Source: JAGVGK01 sp038064935 (lineage in GTDB: Bacteria > Patescibacteriota > Minisyncoccia > Phycocordibacterales > JACOZG01). From it: a DNA stretch of 37,750 nt. Each line of letters starts with the position of its first letter. Within the stretch, counting starts at the first letter, position 1. The stretch covers positions 1 to 37,750 of the forward strand of contig JBBTRZ010000010.1 of assembly GCA_038064935.1 (NCBI GenBank), in the 5' to 3' direction. Below, one piece after another: positions 22,870 through 30,624 of this stretch. Made by a program: the position numbers and the translations under genes. The notes beneath the pieces are model-generated. The model saw nothing but the letters and a program-made list of their open reading frames with translations, made no database searches and was not told the origin of the DNA.

Positions 22870-22920
22870 GATGAGGTTTCAGTACGAAGTCGTCCTTCCG
22901 AACTCTGTATTGCTTTCCTG

Positions 22921-23406
22921 CTAGATCGTTGCATCCGAGTAACGCACACACTCCACAGCATCGTCCTTATCTTGCAAAAATGCTTGGAATTTCTCGTAGT
23001 CATGGACTACCAAGGTTACAACAGCGCAACCCTTGGTACCGTTGTCCAAGTATCTCACATTGACCTGACGGATAAAAAGAACTTTTTCCTCCGCATCAAC
23101 CATCTCCCGGAGCTTGGTGAAAACTGCCCGAGCTCGCGGTATACGCAAGTGACGACACAAGTCTTTGAATACTGTTTCCACAAGATCTTGGACTATGTCA
23201 AAGTCTGTGAGTTTGTCCGAATGGACCGCCTGATGGAGTTCACGGAGGTACTCCGCGGTAAATTCATCTCGGAAGATACCGCGGTCAATCTCTCCGCGCA
23301 ACTCTATCAACATCTTGATCCCGTCTGCCGTCAGTTCCGTATCGCGGATGAGAAAAGCCAAGACGCCCCAGAATTGAAGCAACTTCTCAATCTCAATCTT
23401 CTTCAT
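22921..23406 (-). CDS. Hypothetical protein with structured leader
   Basis: 161 residues from ATG 23406 (MKKIEIEKLLQFWGVLAFLI), not recognised. Mostly helical and acidic, with repeated amphipathic helices (FTAEYLRELHQAVHSD, DIVQDLVETVFKDLCRHL) and a C-terminal KGCAVVTLVVHDYEKFQAFL strand-helix segment. An SD (AAAGGAG) lies 7 nt before this ATG. An alternative in-frame ATG 33 nt upstream adds MAITLTPKEFV; the same 33-nt arrangement precedes the gene at 23901. Two different structured RNA elements precede it (23419-23476 and 23482-23549). Confidence 0.6.
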   Translation of the reverse strand: MKKIEIEKLLQFWGVLAFLIRDTELTADGIKMLIELRGEIDRGIFRDEFTAEYLRELHQAVHSDKLTDFDIVQDLVETVFKDLCRHLRIPRARAVFTKLREMVDAEEKVLFIRQVNVRYLDNGTKGCAVVTLVVHDYEKFQAFLQDKDDAVECVRYSDATI

Positions 23407-23418
23407 TACAAACTCCTT

Positions 23419-23476
23419 TGGCGTTAAGGTTATCGCCATACCTAAGCTGTTTTAAGACGATTGCTTAAACGTCTTT
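23419..23476 (-). ncRNA. Structured 5' leader motif, type 2, copy A
   Basis: Minus strand: hairpin AAGACG/CGUCUU (23454-23459 with 23470-23475), then AAAACAG, then an identical 25-base block shared with copy B containing AGGTATGGCGATAACC. In this block AGGU can pair with ACCU, or GGCG with CGCC, but not both, and the SD follows directly. In copy B the first stem is AAACG/CGUUU: sequence changed, pairing kept. Confidence 0.6.
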
Positions 23477-23481
23477 GGTTT

Positions 23482-23549
23482 AAAAGAACTTCCGATTCAT
23501 CCTTTTGGAATCATCAGTCGAGATACACATCTCGATTCGGAGAGAGTTT
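23482..23549 (-). ncRNA. Structured 5' leader motif, type 1, copy B
   Basis: Minus strand: closing pairs AACU/AGUU and CCGA/UCGG, hairpin UCGAGA-UGUGUA-UCUCGA (23518-23535), CUGAUGA, hairpin UUCC-AAAA-GGAU, GAA. Same architecture and conserved blocks as 18236-18301. It lies between the stop of the gene at 23584 and the start at 23406, so it could control the second gene within the transcript. Confidence 0.55.
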
Positions 23550-23583
23550 TAATGGTTAACTCTCGAACCCAGTGGCGATACCA

Positions 23584-23901
23584 CTATTCAACCTCCTCCA
23601 CCTTTAGGCCGATCACTTTGCCGATAGTTTCCAGGGCATTTTTACCCTGGTGGTTCGGCAGGCCGTTTGGCAGGAAGATCCAACCCCCAAGGACAGATAC
23701 TAGGTGTCCAAGCCCCTCACTGTTCAGACGATGTGTAATCTGTTTAACCCTTGATTCACAAGTCTCACAGAAACAGCACATGATCTGACAAGCGGTAAAT
23801 TGGGCACTGACGAGAACCTGTCTCGGCCTATTCCAACCTTCCACCTTGACCTTAATGACGTGGGCGTCGTTGTCATTTCCGATACGAAGGTCTGCAAGCA
23901 T
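23584..23901 (-). CDS. Hypothetical Cys-rich small protein
   Basis: 105 residues from ATG 23901 (MLADLRIGNDNDAHVIKVKV), not recognised. A beta-rich N-terminus is followed by a Cys cluster CQIMCCFCETCE (five Cys with CxxC spacing, a possible metal site or redox centre) and a C-terminal GWIFLPNGLPNHQGKNALET segment ending in acidic residues. SD is weak (AAAGAG). The in-frame ATG at 23934 would add MAITLTPERVP. Preceded by leader motif type 2, copy B. The gene at 23406 lies downstream and is probably co-transcribed. Confidence 0.55.
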   Translation of the reverse strand: MLADLRIGNDNDAHVIKVKVEGWNRPRQVLVSAQFTACQIMCCFCETCESRVKQITHRLNSEGLGHLVSVLGGWIFLPNGLPNHQGKNALETIGKVIGLKVEEVE

Positions 23902-23913
23902 GGGAACTCTTTC

Positions 23914-23969
23914 TGGCGTTAAGGTTATCGCCATACCTGTCCTGTTTTGAAACGAGTGGACAAACGTTT
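23914..23969 (-). ncRNA. Structured 5' leader motif, type 2, copy B
   Basis: Minus strand: hairpin AAACG/CGUUU (23950-23954 with 23965-23969), AAAACAG, and the conserved block containing AGGTATGGCGATAACC, directly before the SD of the gene at 23901. See copy A at 23419-23476 for the covariation. Confidence 0.6.
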
Positions 23970-24023
23970 GCTGTTACTGCCAACGCGACAATTACAGCCA
24001 AAATCAAAAAACTACCTGTTCCT

Positions 24024-24053
24024 AGCTTAGCATAAGTGATGGCTATTTGTCAA
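24024..24053 (-). promoter_or_regulatory. Promoter of the 23901/23406 gene pair
   Basis: Minus strand TTGACA (24053-24048), 18-bp spacer, TAAGCT (24029-24024). It predicts a 5' leader of more than 100 nt that contains leader motif type 2, copy B. Confidence 0.5.
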
Positions 24054-24085
24054 TAGCGGAAAAAAGGACTCAAAACAAGGATATT

Positions 24086-24733
24086 CTAGGACCGATTCGC
24101 TAAGGCGTTTTTGAGGGTATCAGTATCGGAGTATTCGAGCTCCGTGCCGGTCGAGAGGCCGCGGCCTAAGACGGTTAAGTGTAAACCCTCGTCGGTAAAT
24201 TGTTTTAGTGTTTGCTTGAGAAATTCGATGGTGTGATCGCCCTCGGGATTAACGGCCAAGGCGATAATCATTTCCTTAATTTTACGCGGGGAATTGTCAG
24301 CCATTCGTTTAGTTACGGCCGCCGTGAGTTCTCGGAGTCGGACTTTCAACTGTGGCTCCTTCTCTAAAATAGGGATAAGGCCGCCTAAGACGAAGAAGTG
24401 CCCGTTATAAGTGTCCGACTGGCGCACGGCTTCCAAGTCGGCGTCTTTCTCCACCACCATGAGGAGACTATTATCTCGTTCCAGATCCTGGCAAAGATCG
24501 CAAGTTTTGGCTGGCCCACCCGACTCTGGTCGGACGGGAGCGGAATAGAAACGGAAACATTGCTGGCATTGAGCCACCGCTTTACCTAATTCATGGAGTT
24601 CTGCGGTTAGACGATCAATTTGATTTTGCCCTTCACGAAGCAAATGATAGACAAAACGGCGCGCCTGCCGTGGTCCGATCCCCGGAAAACGGCGGAAAGT
24701 CTCGGTTAAGCGATCAACGATATTGTGAGCCAT
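24086..24733 (-). CDS. recR: Recombination protein RecR
   Basis: 215 residues, normal length. HhH region FRRFPGIGPRQARRFVYHLL, a Cys4 zinc finger (CQQC and CDLC), and a Toprim domain (LLMVVEKDADLEAVRQSDTY, then GGLIPIL), ending with the conserved GRGLSTGTELEYSDTDTLKN. RecR works with RecO/RecF in loading RecA at gaps. It follows dnaB by 29 bp on the same strand. Confidence 0.95.
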   Translation of the reverse strand: MAHNIVDRLTETFRRFPGIGPRQARRFVYHLLREGQNQIDRLTAELHELGKAVAQCQQCFRFYSAPVRPESGGPAKTCDLCQDLERDNSLLMVVEKDADLEAVRQSDTYNGHFFVLGGLIPILEKEPQLKVRLRELTAAVTKRMADNSPRKIKEMIIALAVNPEGDHTIEFLKQTLKQFTDEGLHLTVLGRGLSTGTELEYSDTDTLKNALANRS

Positions 24734-24762
24734 TGGATCAAACCAAAATTTTTTAAAATAAA

Positions 24763-26127
24763 TTAACTAAACGCGCCAAAATCATTCTTATCAACACTGG
24801 TGAAGCTCACTCGCTGTTCATCAAAATAAAGTTCAATCGAGCCGGTCGGGCCATTGCGATGTTTCTCAATCATAATCTCAGCGATATTCTTCTTGTCGGA
24901 GGCCTCGTCATATTTATCCGGCCGGTGAATAAACATCACGACATCGGCATCCTGTTCGATTGAGCCAGAATCTCGGAGATCGGAGAGTCGCGGTCGCCCG
25001 CCGCGTTGCTCGACGGCTCGATTTAACTGTGATAAGGCCAAAACCGGAATATCAAGTTCGCGCGCCAAGCCTTTGAGTGACCGCGAAATCTCGGTGACTT
25101 GCTGGACTAAAGAATCGCTGTCACGGCGGGGAACCATTAGTTGAAGATAATCAACCACCACCAATCCCAAATTATGTTCGGCTTTCAATCGGCGAGCGAC
25201 CGATTTCATTTTTGTAATGTTGTTCCCGGCATCATCGTCAATGAAGAGCGGCGCTTTCGATAATGAGTCGAGGGCATCGCGGATCCGTGAGAATTCGTCA
25301 TCAGCGGACAGTCGTCCCGTGCGGAGTTTCCAAGAATCCACATGACTTTCGGCGGCGATCAGACGATCAACTAATTGTTGAGAGCTCATTTCGAGCGAAA
25401 AAACGCAAACGGGCATTTGTTGTTTAGCCACATGGCGGGCGATATCGAGGGCGAGCGAAGTCTTGCCCATAGACGGTCGGGCGGCGAGAATAATTAAATC
25501 AGATTTTTGCAAACCGGCCAATTTATCATCAAGTTGTTTGAATCCGGTCGGTATGCCGCGGAGCGTGTCGCCGGTTTTATGCAATCGTTCGAAGCGTTCC
25601 CAGGCCTCGGCCAAACTGTCTTTAAGAGTGATAAAACTTTTTTTGGAAAAATTAATGAGGCCGAGGATCGCTTTTTCCGCCGACTCAAAAACATTATCAA
25701 TATCCTGACTTTCATCGTAACCCAATTGAGAAATGTGTTCGGCCGACTCGATCAAATTGCGAAGCTGGGCTTTTTTCCGCACCAAAGCGGCGTAAAATCC
25801 CAAATTGCTCGCTGACGGAACAGTATTCACCATCTCGGCGAGGTAAGCCGCGCCGCCGATTGATTCCAATTGTTTGGCATTCTTAAGCGCCGAGGTCATG
25901 GAGACGAGATCAATCGGCTCGCTTTTGTCAAAAAGTTTGAGCATGGCCTGATAAATACGATGGTGTTTTTCGGCGTAGAAGTCATTGGGTTTAATCATCG
26001 TGACCACTTCATTTAGGCCAGCCGGCTTCACCATAATCGAGCCAAGCAAGGCTTGCTCGGCCGAGAGATCCTGCGGTGGGACGCGGAGTGGAGTTTTTAT
26101 AAACGGCGCGCTGTTGGTTGTAGCCAT
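24763..26127 (-). CDS. dnaB: Replicative DNA helicase DnaB
   Basis: 454 residues from ATG 26127 (MATTNSAPFIKTPLRVPPQD). N-terminal DnaB domain (LSAEQALLGSIM), then the RecA-like ATPase with Walker A AARPSMGKTSLALD (about 214-227), Walker B region LVVVDYLQLM, and LSQLNRAVEQRGGRPRLSDL near the C-terminus. The chosen start fits the family and a -10 (TACAAT) ending 8 nt upstream; an in-frame ATG 75 bp earlier lies before the promoter. No intein is present. Confidence 0.95.
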   Translation of the reverse strand: MATTNSAPFIKTPLRVPPQDLSAEQALLGSIMVKPAGLNEVVTMIKPNDFYAEKHHRIYQAMLKLFDKSEPIDLVSMTSALKNAKQLESIGGAAYLAEMVNTVPSASNLGFYAALVRKKAQLRNLIESAEHISQLGYDESQDIDNVFESAEKAILGLINFSKKSFITLKDSLAEAWERFERLHKTGDTLRGIPTGFKQLDDKLAGLQKSDLIILAARPSMGKTSLALDIARHVAKQQMPVCVFSLEMSSQQLVDRLIAAESHVDSWKLRTGRLSADDEFSRIRDALDSLSKAPLFIDDDAGNNITKMKSVARRLKAEHNLGLVVVDYLQLMVPRRDSDSLVQQVTEISRSLKGLARELDIPVLALSQLNRAVEQRGGRPRLSDLRDSGSIEQDADVVMFIHRPDKYDEASDKKNIAEIMIEKHRNGPTGSIELYFDEQRVSFTSVDKNDFGAFS

Positions 26128-26135
26128 AGCTTCTG

Positions 26136-26144
26136 ATTGTAGCA
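26136..26144 (-). promoter_or_regulatory. Extended -10 promoter of dnaB
   Basis: Minus strand TGCTACAAT (26144-26136), an extended -10, ending 8 nt before ATG 26127. No clear -35. Confidence 0.5.
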
Positions 26145-26209
26145 CAGACCCGAAGTGGCAAAAGCCCCTTGAGTTAATCAAAAGGGGATGGTTGGGGGAC
26201 AAAAATTAA

Positions 26210-27568
26210 CTAGAATTTCTTCAACTTTGCTCCAGTTTCGGTGTCGTCAATCGAATAGCCAAGATTTTTGATTTGTTGGCGGATTTTGTCTGCGCTGACA
26301 AAATCGTGAGCGACTCGAGCCGCTTCGCGACGAGCGAGGAGTTGAATAACCTCGGGTGGAATCTCAAGTGGTTGGGTGGCCGAAATCAGATCAAGTCCCA
26401 GTACTTTATCAAACTCAAGCAGAGTGGCGAGAACATCATTTGGGGCCGGGGAGTGATCATCGAGAAGTTGCCAGATAATAGAGACAGCCACGGGTAAATT
26501 AAGATCGTCGTTTATCGCCTCGGTAAATTTATTTAGGTAATCGGTAAGCAACTGGCCCTCCTGGCTCGACATCGAAGGTTGGACTAGATCAATCACGCGT
26601 TGGCGGAGTTTTTGGTCAGCCGCCGCCGCGCCGCCCAAACTCTCCCAAGTGAAGTTGAGCAAAGAGCGATAATGAGCCGTGAGAAGAAGATAACGATAAG
26701 CGAGCGGGGAGAAATTTTTCTCGGCAAGATTTTTAAGGGTCAGAATATTATTCAGCGACTTGGACATTTTATTTTCAGCCACATTGACGAACGCCGAATG
26801 AAGCCAAAAACGCGCGAGCGGCGCGCCAGTCACACTCTCCGATTGAGCAATTTCATTTTCATGATGAGGAAAAATTAAATCCGTGCCGCCCAAGTGAATA
26901 TCAATCGTGTCGCCGAGGGTGGCACGAATCATGGCCGAGCATTCGATATGCCAACCGGGCCGACCGCGCCCGAAGGGCGCATCCCAAGCCACCTCGGCCT
27001 CGGCCGGTTCAAATTTCCACAAAGCGAAATCGGCCGCGTTTTCCTTGTCATACTCGTCATTATCAATTCGGCTTTTAATTTCTCGGTCGGTCATAAGTTT
27101 GGCCAATGCCCCGTAGCGCGGGAAGGAACTAATTTTAAAATAAATACCATCCGTCGCCGCATAAGCCGCGCCGCGGCTGATTAACATCTCGATCATCGCG
27201 ACCATCGCCGGAATATATTCGGTGGCGTGAGGGATGGCATCGGGCAACTCAACATTCAAGCGCTTAAGATCAGCCAGAAAAACTTTCTCATGTTGTTTCG
27301 TGAAATCGGCGAGCGTCACCCCGGCTACTTCACTGCCCTTGATTGTCTTATCATCCACATCGGTCACATTCATCACCGCCCTGACTTCATAGCCGTTCCA
27401 CTTGAGTGTCCGACGACACAAGTCGCTCGTCACGAAAGTGCGTAAATTACCAATGTGGGCCGGCGCGTAGACGGTCGGGCCACAAGTGTAAAAACTAACC
27501 CGCTCCGGTTTTAATGGTTCAAATTTTTCTTTTTGTCGCGTCGCCGTATTGTATAAAGTCAGAGCCAT
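26210..27568 (-). CDS. cysS: Cysteinyl-tRNA synthetase
   Basis: 452 residues. Class I synthetase: the HIGH-type motif is HIGN (about 37-40) after FYTCGPTVYAPA, zinc ligands include Cys29 and the GWHIECSAM segment, and the KMSKS motif appears as NKMSKSLNN (about 266-274). The first 10 bp overlap the 3' end of corA, so it is translationally coupled. It stops 82 bp before dnaB. Confidence 0.95.
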   Translation of the reverse strand: MALTLYNTATRQKEKFEPLKPERVSFYTCGPTVYAPAHIGNLRTFVTSDLCRRTLKWNGYEVRAVMNVTDVDDKTIKGSEVAGVTLADFTKQHEKVFLADLKRLNVELPDAIPHATEYIPAMVAMIEMLISRGAAYAATDGIYFKISSFPRYGALAKLMTDREIKSRIDNDEYDKENAADFALWKFEPAEAEVAWDAPFGRGRPGWHIECSAMIRATLGDTIDIHLGGTDLIFPHHENEIAQSESVTGAPLARFWLHSAFVNVAENKMSKSLNNILTLKNLAEKNFSPLAYRYLLLTAHYRSLLNFTWESLGGAAAADQKLRQRVIDLVQPSMSSQEGQLLTDYLNKFTEAINDDLNLPVAVSIIWQLLDDHSPAPNDVLATLLEFDKVLGLDLISATQPLEIPPEVIQLLARREAARVAHDFVSADKIRQQIKNLGYSIDDTETGAKLKKF

Positions 27569-28509
27569 CGGCGATATTTAGCCAAGACGAGCATCCCAAA
27601 GAGGGTCGCCAACATGAGCGCGATGACAAAATAATAACTCTGTGGCGACGCGGCGAAAGGCAACGACATATTCATGCCGAAGAATTGAGTGATCAGCGTG
27701 AGAGGGAAAAAGATGAAGGCCATGACGGTAAAAACCTTCATGGTTTCGTTGGTCTTAATTGAGAGGAGGGATTCGTTGGTCTCTCGCAGATCAATGAAGG
27801 TCTCGTGGTTACTTTCGAGGAGGGACCAAATCCGATTATACTCACCGGTCACGGCCTCAAGATAATAGCGGAAATTGTCGTCGAAAAATTCTTGACCGAC
27901 TATTTGCAGGGAAGCCAACACCTCGCGGTGATGCTTGAGCGCCCAACGGCAGTCAAGCAGATTGCGATTAACCTCGGCGAGCAGTTTAACCATCGCCCGT
28001 TCCTCGTCGGCAAATACTTTCTTCTCGGCTTGTTTCAAAATGCCATTAATATAATCGAGGCCGGGAACTAAGTCGCTGTAGAGTTGACGGATTAGATGGT
28101 AAAACAAGAGGCCAGCATGAGTCTTACTTTTACCTCGATTCTCCAATTGGTTAGGGTGGAAGACGCTGCCGAATTCGCTTAATCCGGTGATCGGTTGATA
28201 ATGGGTGGTGATTAGAAAATTATGTCCGATAATGAAATCGATCTCTTCGGTATCGGAATTATTATTATTGGACTCGCCTCGCGTCGAAGCGGGTCTTTTA
28301 CCATAACAGATTTGACAGACCGGGAAGTGAAGAATCAAATAAATGAAATCGCTATAGCGATCAACTTTGGATCGGAGTGAGGGATTAGTGAGCTCGCCGA
28401 TGACGAGCGGGTGAATTTTATATTCGCCAGCGACCGCGGTAAGTTCCTCTTCGTTTGGCGATTCCAAATCAATCCAAGTCACTCCCTTATATTCGCGACG
28501 CGTGAGCAT
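27559..28509 (-). CDS. corA: CorA-like magnesium/cobalt transporter
   Basis: 316 residues from ATG 28509 (MLTRREYKGVTWIDLESPNE). A large cytoplasmic N-terminal domain with long helices, then two C-terminal membrane helices; the signature FFGMNMSLPF is at the end of the first (TLITQFFGMN). Pentameric channel for Mg2+. The ATG at 28611 would extend across the promoter and is unlikely. The -10 (28530-28525) ends 15 nt before the start. Divergent from ctpA and coupled to cysS. Confidence 0.9.
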   Translation of the reverse strand: MLTRREYKGVTWIDLESPNEEELTAVAGEYKIHPLVIGELTNPSLRSKVDRYSDFIYLILHFPVCQICYGKRPASTRGESNNNNSDTEEIDFIIGHNFLITTHYQPITGLSEFGSVFHPNQLENRGKSKTHAGLLFYHLIRQLYSDLVPGLDYINGILKQAEKKVFADEERAMVKLLAEVNRNLLDCRWALKHHREVLASLQIVGQEFFDDNFRYYLEAVTGEYNRIWSLLESNHETFIDLRETNESLLSIKTNETMKVFTVMAFIFFPLTLITQFFGMNMSLPFAASPQSYYFVIALMLATLFGMLVLAKYRRWL

Positions 28510-28524
28510 ATGAACTTGTCCCCC

Positions 28525-28553
28525 AGTATATCGCCCGCTCTCGTTGACCGCAA
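28525..28553 (-). promoter_or_regulatory. Promoter of corA-cysS
   Basis: Minus strand TTGCGG (28553-28548), 17-bp spacer, TATACT (28530-28525). Its -35 overlaps the -35 of the ctpA promoter on the other strand by two bases. Confidence 0.7.
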
Positions 28554-28572
28554 GCGAGCAAGGTGCAATAAT
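28544..28572 (+). promoter_or_regulatory. Promoter of ctpA
   Basis: TTGACC (28544-28549), 17-bp spacer, AATAAT (28567-28572), 18 nt before ATG 28591; the leader has no SD. Confidence 0.65.
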
Positions 28573-28590
28573 CTTCTTAAGTTTTACTTT

Positions 28591-29838
28591 ATGTCCCGCC
28601 CCATTAAACATTTAGTAATTGGATTCATCTTTCCACTCCTTCTCGTCGTCGCTTTCGGCGGCGGTTTAATTGCCGGGTCGCTCCGATCTTCGGTGGCCGC
28701 CGGCGCAACGATCGTTACGGGTGATGCCGCCGCCATCAACCTGGCACCCTTCTGGAAGGCCTGGCAAATACTTGATGATAAATTCATTGATACGCACTCG
28801 AGCACTTCGACCGTAACCGACCTTACCGAAAAGCGCATTTGGGGGGCGATTAGCGGGATGACCGCCGCCCTCGGTGATCCTTACACTACCTTCTTGCCGC
28901 CGGAAGAGAAGAAAGGTTTTGAAGAGAATATCAGTGGTAATTTCGGCGGCGTGGGTCTCGAAATTGATGTGCGTGATCATAACTTGACGGTCGTCACCGC
29001 GCTCAAAGACACCCCGGCGAAACAGGCTGGGTTCAAGTCCGGTGATCAAATTATAAAAATTGATGAGACGGAGACGAGCGGCTTGTCACTCGTCGAAGCG
29101 GTCAAGCTCATCCGTGGTCCGGTCGGGAGCGAGGTGACGATCACGATTCGTCGGGCTGATGAACCGGATCGGCCGATCACCGTGACCCGGGCGAAAATTT
29201 CGATCCCGACGCTTGAGACCAAGAAACAAGACGGGGTGTTTATCATTCAGCTCTATAACTTTAATTCCAACGCGTCAAAAGCTTTCCGCTCCGCCCTCCG
29301 CGAATTCATCGCTACGAAGAGTGACAAACTAATTATTGATCTGCGCGGCGATCCCGGGGGACTGCTCGAGTCGGCGGTCGACATGGCTTCTTGGTTTTTA
29401 CCGTCCGGGGAGCCGGTCGTGATTGAACGCCGTGGCAATGATGAAGAAGATAAAATCTATCGCAGCTATGGTTATAATGTTTTCACTGATAAATTAAAGC
29501 TTGCCATTCTAATTGATGGGGGTAGCGCTTCGGCCTCCGAGATACTCGCCGGCGCGCTCTCGGAACACGGCCTCGCCACCTTGATCGGAGAGAAGAGTTT
29601 CGGTAAGGGGTCGGTGCAAGAATTGATCCCGGTGACTAAAAATAGTTCGCTTAAAGTAACGGTAGCTAAATGGCTCACACCCAAACACCGGTCGCTCGTG
29701 GATAATGGTCTTGAACCTGATATCGTCGTCAAGGCAGCGACCAGTACACCCAACACTGCCGACCGCAATAATGACAAAACTAAGGCCGATGATCCCGTCC
29801 TTACCCGCGCCATTGACTTTCTAAAGCACAAAAAATAA
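28591..29838 (+). CDS. ctpA: Carboxyl-terminal processing protease (S41)
   Basis: 415 residues from ATG 28591 (MSRPIKHLVIGFIFPLLLVV), an N-terminal membrane anchor. A PDZ domain at about 110-195 (GNFGGVGLEIDVRD, DTPAKQAGFKSGDQIIKI), then the S41 catalytic domain with nucleophile Ser in GGSASASEIL (about 313) and Lys in SFGKGSVQEL (about 25 residues later). It degrades or processes envelope proteins outside the membrane. An ATG 180 bp upstream is in frame but overlaps corA and the promoter. Confidence 0.93.
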   Translation: MSRPIKHLVIGFIFPLLLVVAFGGGLIAGSLRSSVAAGATIVTGDAAAINLAPFWKAWQILDDKFIDTHSSTSTVTDLTEKRIWGAISGMTAALGDPYTTFLPPEEKKGFEENISGNFGGVGLEIDVRDHNLTVVTALKDTPAKQAGFKSGDQIIKIDETETSGLSLVEAVKLIRGPVGSEVTITIRRADEPDRPITVTRAKISIPTLETKKQDGVFIIQLYNFNSNASKAFRSALREFIATKSDKLIIDLRGDPGGLLESAVDMASWFLPSGEPVVIERRGNDEEDKIYRSYGYNVFTDKLKLAILIDGGSASASEILAGALSEHGLATLIGEKSFGKGSVQELIPVTKNSSLKVTVAKWLTPKHRSLVDNGLEPDIVVKAATSTPNTADRNNDKTKADDPVLTRAIDFLKHKK

Positions 29839-29839
29839 C

Positions 29840-29868
29840 TTGATCGCGGAGAGGGGATAGGGTATATT
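29840..29868 (+). promoter_or_regulatory. Promoter of rplI
   Basis: TTGATC (29840-29845), 17-bp spacer, TATATT (29863-29868), ending 6 nt before the ATG: leaderless. The spacer carries GGGGATAGGG, similar to the rplU and PIN-module promoters. Confidence 0.8.
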
Positions 29869-29874
29869 AGCGGG

Positions 29875-30384
29875 ATGAAAGTTATCTTACTTAAAGATGT
29901 GCCAAAGCTGGGGCGACAATACGAAGTGAAAGAAGTTAAGCCGGGTTACGCCCGGAACTTCATTTTAGCGCGCGGGTTGGGAGCAATGGCGACGAAAATA
30001 ACTTTAGCCCAAGCTGATTTCAAACGGCAGGGGAGGGAAGCGGCCCTGATCGAGAAACGTGAACGATTAGCTAAAGAAGCTAGCGAACTGGAGAAGGTCA
30101 CAATCCGACTTACGAGGCGGGCTAATGATTTGGGTCACCTCTTCGACGGACTTGATGCTAATGATTTGATCAAAGCTCTGCGGTCGCAAACTAATTTTGA
30201 TCTCGAATCTGATTGGATCGCATTGCCACGCCCGATCAAAGAGTTGGGAACGCACACCATTCCCGTGAGTCACGGCGAGACAAAAACCAGCTTCCAGCTC
30301 ATCGTCGAACCGGAAGCCGACGCCACGGCAATCAAAAAGGCGATGGCTAAGAAACGCTCACCTGCTTCACCAATCGCTGGCTAG
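29875..30384 (+). CDS. rplI: 50S ribosomal protein L9
   Basis: 169 residues. N-terminal rRNA-binding domain MKVILLKDVPKLGRQYEVKE, GYARNFILARGLG; a long connecting helix; a C-terminal domain ending at IAG. L9 is reported missing from part of the CPR, so its presence helps to narrow the lineage. The last 38 bp overlap the end of rpmA on the opposite strand. Confidence 0.93.
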   Translation: MKVILLKDVPKLGRQYEVKEVKPGYARNFILARGLGAMATKITLAQADFKRQGREAALIEKRERLAKEASELEKVTIRLTRRANDLGHLFDGLDANDLIKALRSQTNFDLESDWIALPRPIKELGTHTIPVSHGETKTSFQLIVEPEADATAIKKAMAKKRSPASPIAG

Positions 30385-30619
30385 AGTCGTAATTAGTTTT
30401 TCGCTTCGTTTTAAAATTAACGGTGCCGTTGGTTAAAGCAAAAATCGTATGATCCTTGCCAAGCCCGACATTTTTCCCCACCGTGAAGTAAGTCCCGCGT
30501 TGGCGGATAATAATTGCGCCGGGCTTCGCGAGGGCACCGTGAGGAAGCTTCACCCCCAGATATTTGGGATTGGAGTCGCGCAAATTCCGCGCGGTACCGC
30601 CAGCTTTACGATGGGCCAT
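30347..30619 (-). CDS. rpmA: 50S ribosomal protein L27
   Basis: 90 residues: MAHRKAGGTARNLRDSNPKY, LGVKLPHGALAKPGAIIIRQ, RGTYFTVGKNVGLGKDHTIF. It lies near the peptidyl-transferase centre. There is no N-terminal extension like the cleaved one of Firmicutes. Separated from rplU and convergent with rplI. Its promoter lies inside the coding region of the divergent gene at 30625, whose ATG is 5 bp away. Confidence 0.95.
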   Translation of the reverse strand: MAHRKAGGTARNLRDSNPKYLGVKLPHGALAKPGAIIIRQRGTYFTVGKNVGLGKDHTIFALTNGTVNFKTKRKTNYDSSQRLVKQVSVS

Positions 30620-30624
30620 AGACC

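Noticed and set aside
18236..23549. Hammerhead ribozyme reading of the type 1 leader (CUGAUGA ... GAA)
   Set aside because: The core resembles a hammerhead, but no NUH cleavage site is placed directly before the first hairpin, extra bases stand between that hairpin and the core, and copy A has CCGAUGA.
6240..23969. CRISPR array
   Set aside because: Direct repeats seen are pairs at most (21-bp tandem, 38-bp promoter copies, leader motifs); no regular repeat-spacer series and no cas genes.
28411..28591. Longer N-terminus for ctpA from ATG 28411
   Set aside because: It would overlap corA and the divergent promoters; the membrane anchor begins at 28591.
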